This document shows positions 62,345 to 64,000 of a stretch of 64,000 nucleotides of DNA, in pieces. Source of the DNA: Voacanga thouarsii. Its lineage: Eukaryota; Streptophyta; Magnoliopsida; Gentianales; Apocynaceae. The stretch covers positions 287,001-351,000 of the forward strand of contig JANUWF010001110.1 in assembly GCA_026120185.1 (NCBI GenBank), read 5' to 3'. Numbering within the stretch: position 1 is the stretch's first letter; each line of letters begins with the position of its first letter. Position numbers and translations under genes: made by a program. The notes beneath the pieces are model-generated. The model was not told the DNA's origin and searched no databases. It saw nothing but the letters and a program-made list of their open reading frames with translations.

Positions 62345-64000
62345 TGTTGGGATGTATACCCTCTTAGACTAGGTTTCTGATATAAAAATCGAATGTTTTA
62401 ATAAAAGAATTTATTTTCAGAAATTGTTTGTGAATTTACAATTTTATTTGTACACAATTACGTTTGGAAAAGACTCATTGTGTTTAAGTAAATAGTCCAT
62501 GTGAATGGAGGTCTTTCACAATAAGGTATGTATCACAGGTTATTTAACGCATAAACTTTTGTTCTTAACCGATTGATGAGAATGAGAATCTCATCATGTC
62601 TATGTTATTATGTTGTGAATTCTAAATGAGGAATGGCTTACCTTTAGCCAGTGAGTAGTCCACTCACTTCATGACATAAGCATATTTCGAATATGTAGAA
62701 CATGACCTGTAGTACTGGTTTCTAAAAGTACTATATAGTAGAAACCTAGACTACTACCGATATAGCGTGGACTAGTACTCTACGACTTGAGTATGAGTTG
62801 GTGGTCTTACGAAGTTGGAAGCATATACTTTGATATGCTATAGTTGAGATTCTATCGTAGGGCCAATATACTTACATGTTGGGTTTGTGTGACTAGTTCG
62901 TTAAAATAGACTTGTACAAGATAGTTTCTATACTATATCGTCCCTTGTGGTTGTCTGAATGATCTAAATATCCAAGGCCTTGAGAAACATGATTTGGATG
63001 TTTTTTTTAGGGTATCTCCATTGGAAAGCGAAAATAATCCAGAAAGTTGTGGATCATTGGACTAGAGGCATAAGGATGGTAGATGTTATTTAGAGAGGTG
63101 TTAGTACACTTCTTTTTCTCTGAATGTACGACAATATATAGAGGGGTATTTTAGTCATTACACCTGTAGGTCGGAGACTTTGCTAACACAACACTGTCCT
63201 TGGAGTCAATATTTCCTTATGGTGATATTAAGAAATATTTAAAATACAAAATACAACTATTTATATGGTAAGGGTATTTTGGTCATTTTAGTAGCCAAGG
63301 TGGTGTGTCTTTTGGTCCTTAATATAGACCGTGAGTCCTAATTAAATACAGGCTAAGGAATTAAATTAAATTAAATTAAATTAATTTTATTTAAGTAGCC
63401 TGATTTAATTATTGGGCTAGAATAAAATAAAGGTCAATGAAGAGAAAATTAATTAAATTAGTTTAGTGGGCTAATTAATTATTCAGGGTTTTGGCCTAGT
63501 TTGAATAATTAGAGATTAACCTGGGACTAAACTGATTTAGGCTTATTTAATTGGACTGGTTTATTTGGGTTGAAAAAATTAATTATTTGTTAGGCCATTA
63601 AGTTGATTCTAATTAGAATAATTAATTAAGCCCAAAATGTTAAACAAAGAGTCCAATGACCCAGTCCAGTTTAACCTAGGGTTTTATTTAGGTTAAATAT
63701 GAGGATTGGAAATAACGTCATTGTTACAGAATACACTCTCTGAGAGACGGCTTCTTCTCTATGGAAAAGGCCAGGCGTCTCTTTCTCTCTAGAAAATTCC
63801 ATAGCATGTTAGTTGTTCACTAAACGGTAGTTAGGTAGGCCATATACTGAAAGACCAAGAGTTCAGCGTTCACATACATGCAAAGACGGAGTAGGAGGCT
63901 TGCAAGAATTGCACCAGAGGCTTGCAAGAATTGCACCAGAGGCTTCCACCAGCACACCTACCCCGGTTGCGTACGTTCTGGTCCAGCCACCTTTGAGAAC
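62345..64000 (+). repeat. 3' LTR (type A) of copia C3, cut by window end
   Basis: Starts TGTTGGGATGTATACCC and aligns with 53144 onward. The window ends at the equivalent of about 54773. It contains a 22-bp tandem duplication (63897-63918 and 63919-63940) present once in the other copy. Confidence 0.88.

Larger units (their letters stand above)
53144..64000 (+). mobile_element. Ty1/copia retrotransposon C3, with an extra LTR at its 5' side
   Basis: Order on plus: LTR type A (53144-54859), LTR type B (54860-56700), PBS (56801), leader, gag, protease, integrase, reverse transcriptase, RNase H, polypurine tract, LTR type A again (62345 to window end). The two A copies look about 90 percent identical in the first 180 bases by eye. 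The simplest reading is one element with A-type LTRs whose 5' LTR or leader was invaded by a B-type LTR. Coding has many stops. The right end and target duplication lie outside the window. Confidence 0.82.

Overview
The window is nuclear DNA of a flowering plant, almost certainly a eudicot. It is AT-rich, genes have many short exons with GT..AG introns, and most of the space is nested LTR retrotransposons of plant-specific lineages. I see no prokaryotic operons, phage, CRISPR arrays or tRNA/rRNA genes. All sequence comparisons were made by eye.

Two intact host genes lie in the middle, divergently transcribed and about 3.7 kb apart. On the minus strand (24368-33222) is a 13-exon DEAD-box RNA helicase of the RH5/STRS1 (Dbp3-like) type, 567 codons, with every helicase motif present. 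On the plus strand (36889-43080) is a 12-exon secretory carrier membrane protein (SCAMP), 271 codons, with NPF motifs, a coiled coil and four membrane segments. The helicase promoter holds a telo-box and a perfect 18-bp inverted repeat. The SCAMP promoter has a G-box/ABRE-like site. There is no sign that the two genes work in one pathway.

Left of the genes (1-24000) is a retrotransposon nest. A truncated minus-strand Ty3/Gypsy copy (1-2068) is followed by a minus-strand Ty1/copia element (3440-11110). That copia element carries a solo LTR with a 5-bp target duplication inside its RNase H region and a 424-bp Helitron inside its gag. Next come a sulfotransferase pseudogene (11650-12215, minus) and a 450-bp Tourist-like MITE with TAA duplications (12571-13020). 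A Gypsy element of the Tat lineage follows (13463-23079, target duplication ATAAT). It has dual RNase H domains and a long antisense ORF with a plant-mobile-domain motif and a probable 80-bp intron.

Right of the genes are a roughly 2.1-kb long inverted repeat (44971-47054), a decayed HMA5-like copper-ATPase pseudogene (47519-48695, minus) and three copies of a 215-265 bp tandem repeat. Then comes an internally deleted minus-strand copia remnant (50831-53143). From 53144 to the end lies a plus-strand copia element whose PBS-side and PPT-side LTRs do not simply match, because a different LTR type lies between its 5' LTR and the primer-binding site.

All element coding regions I read carry stops or frameshifts, so none looks autonomous now. 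The most unusual items are the antisense ORF of the Tat element, the long inverted repeat, and the two unannotated host pseudogenes, which are recognisable only on the minus strand.
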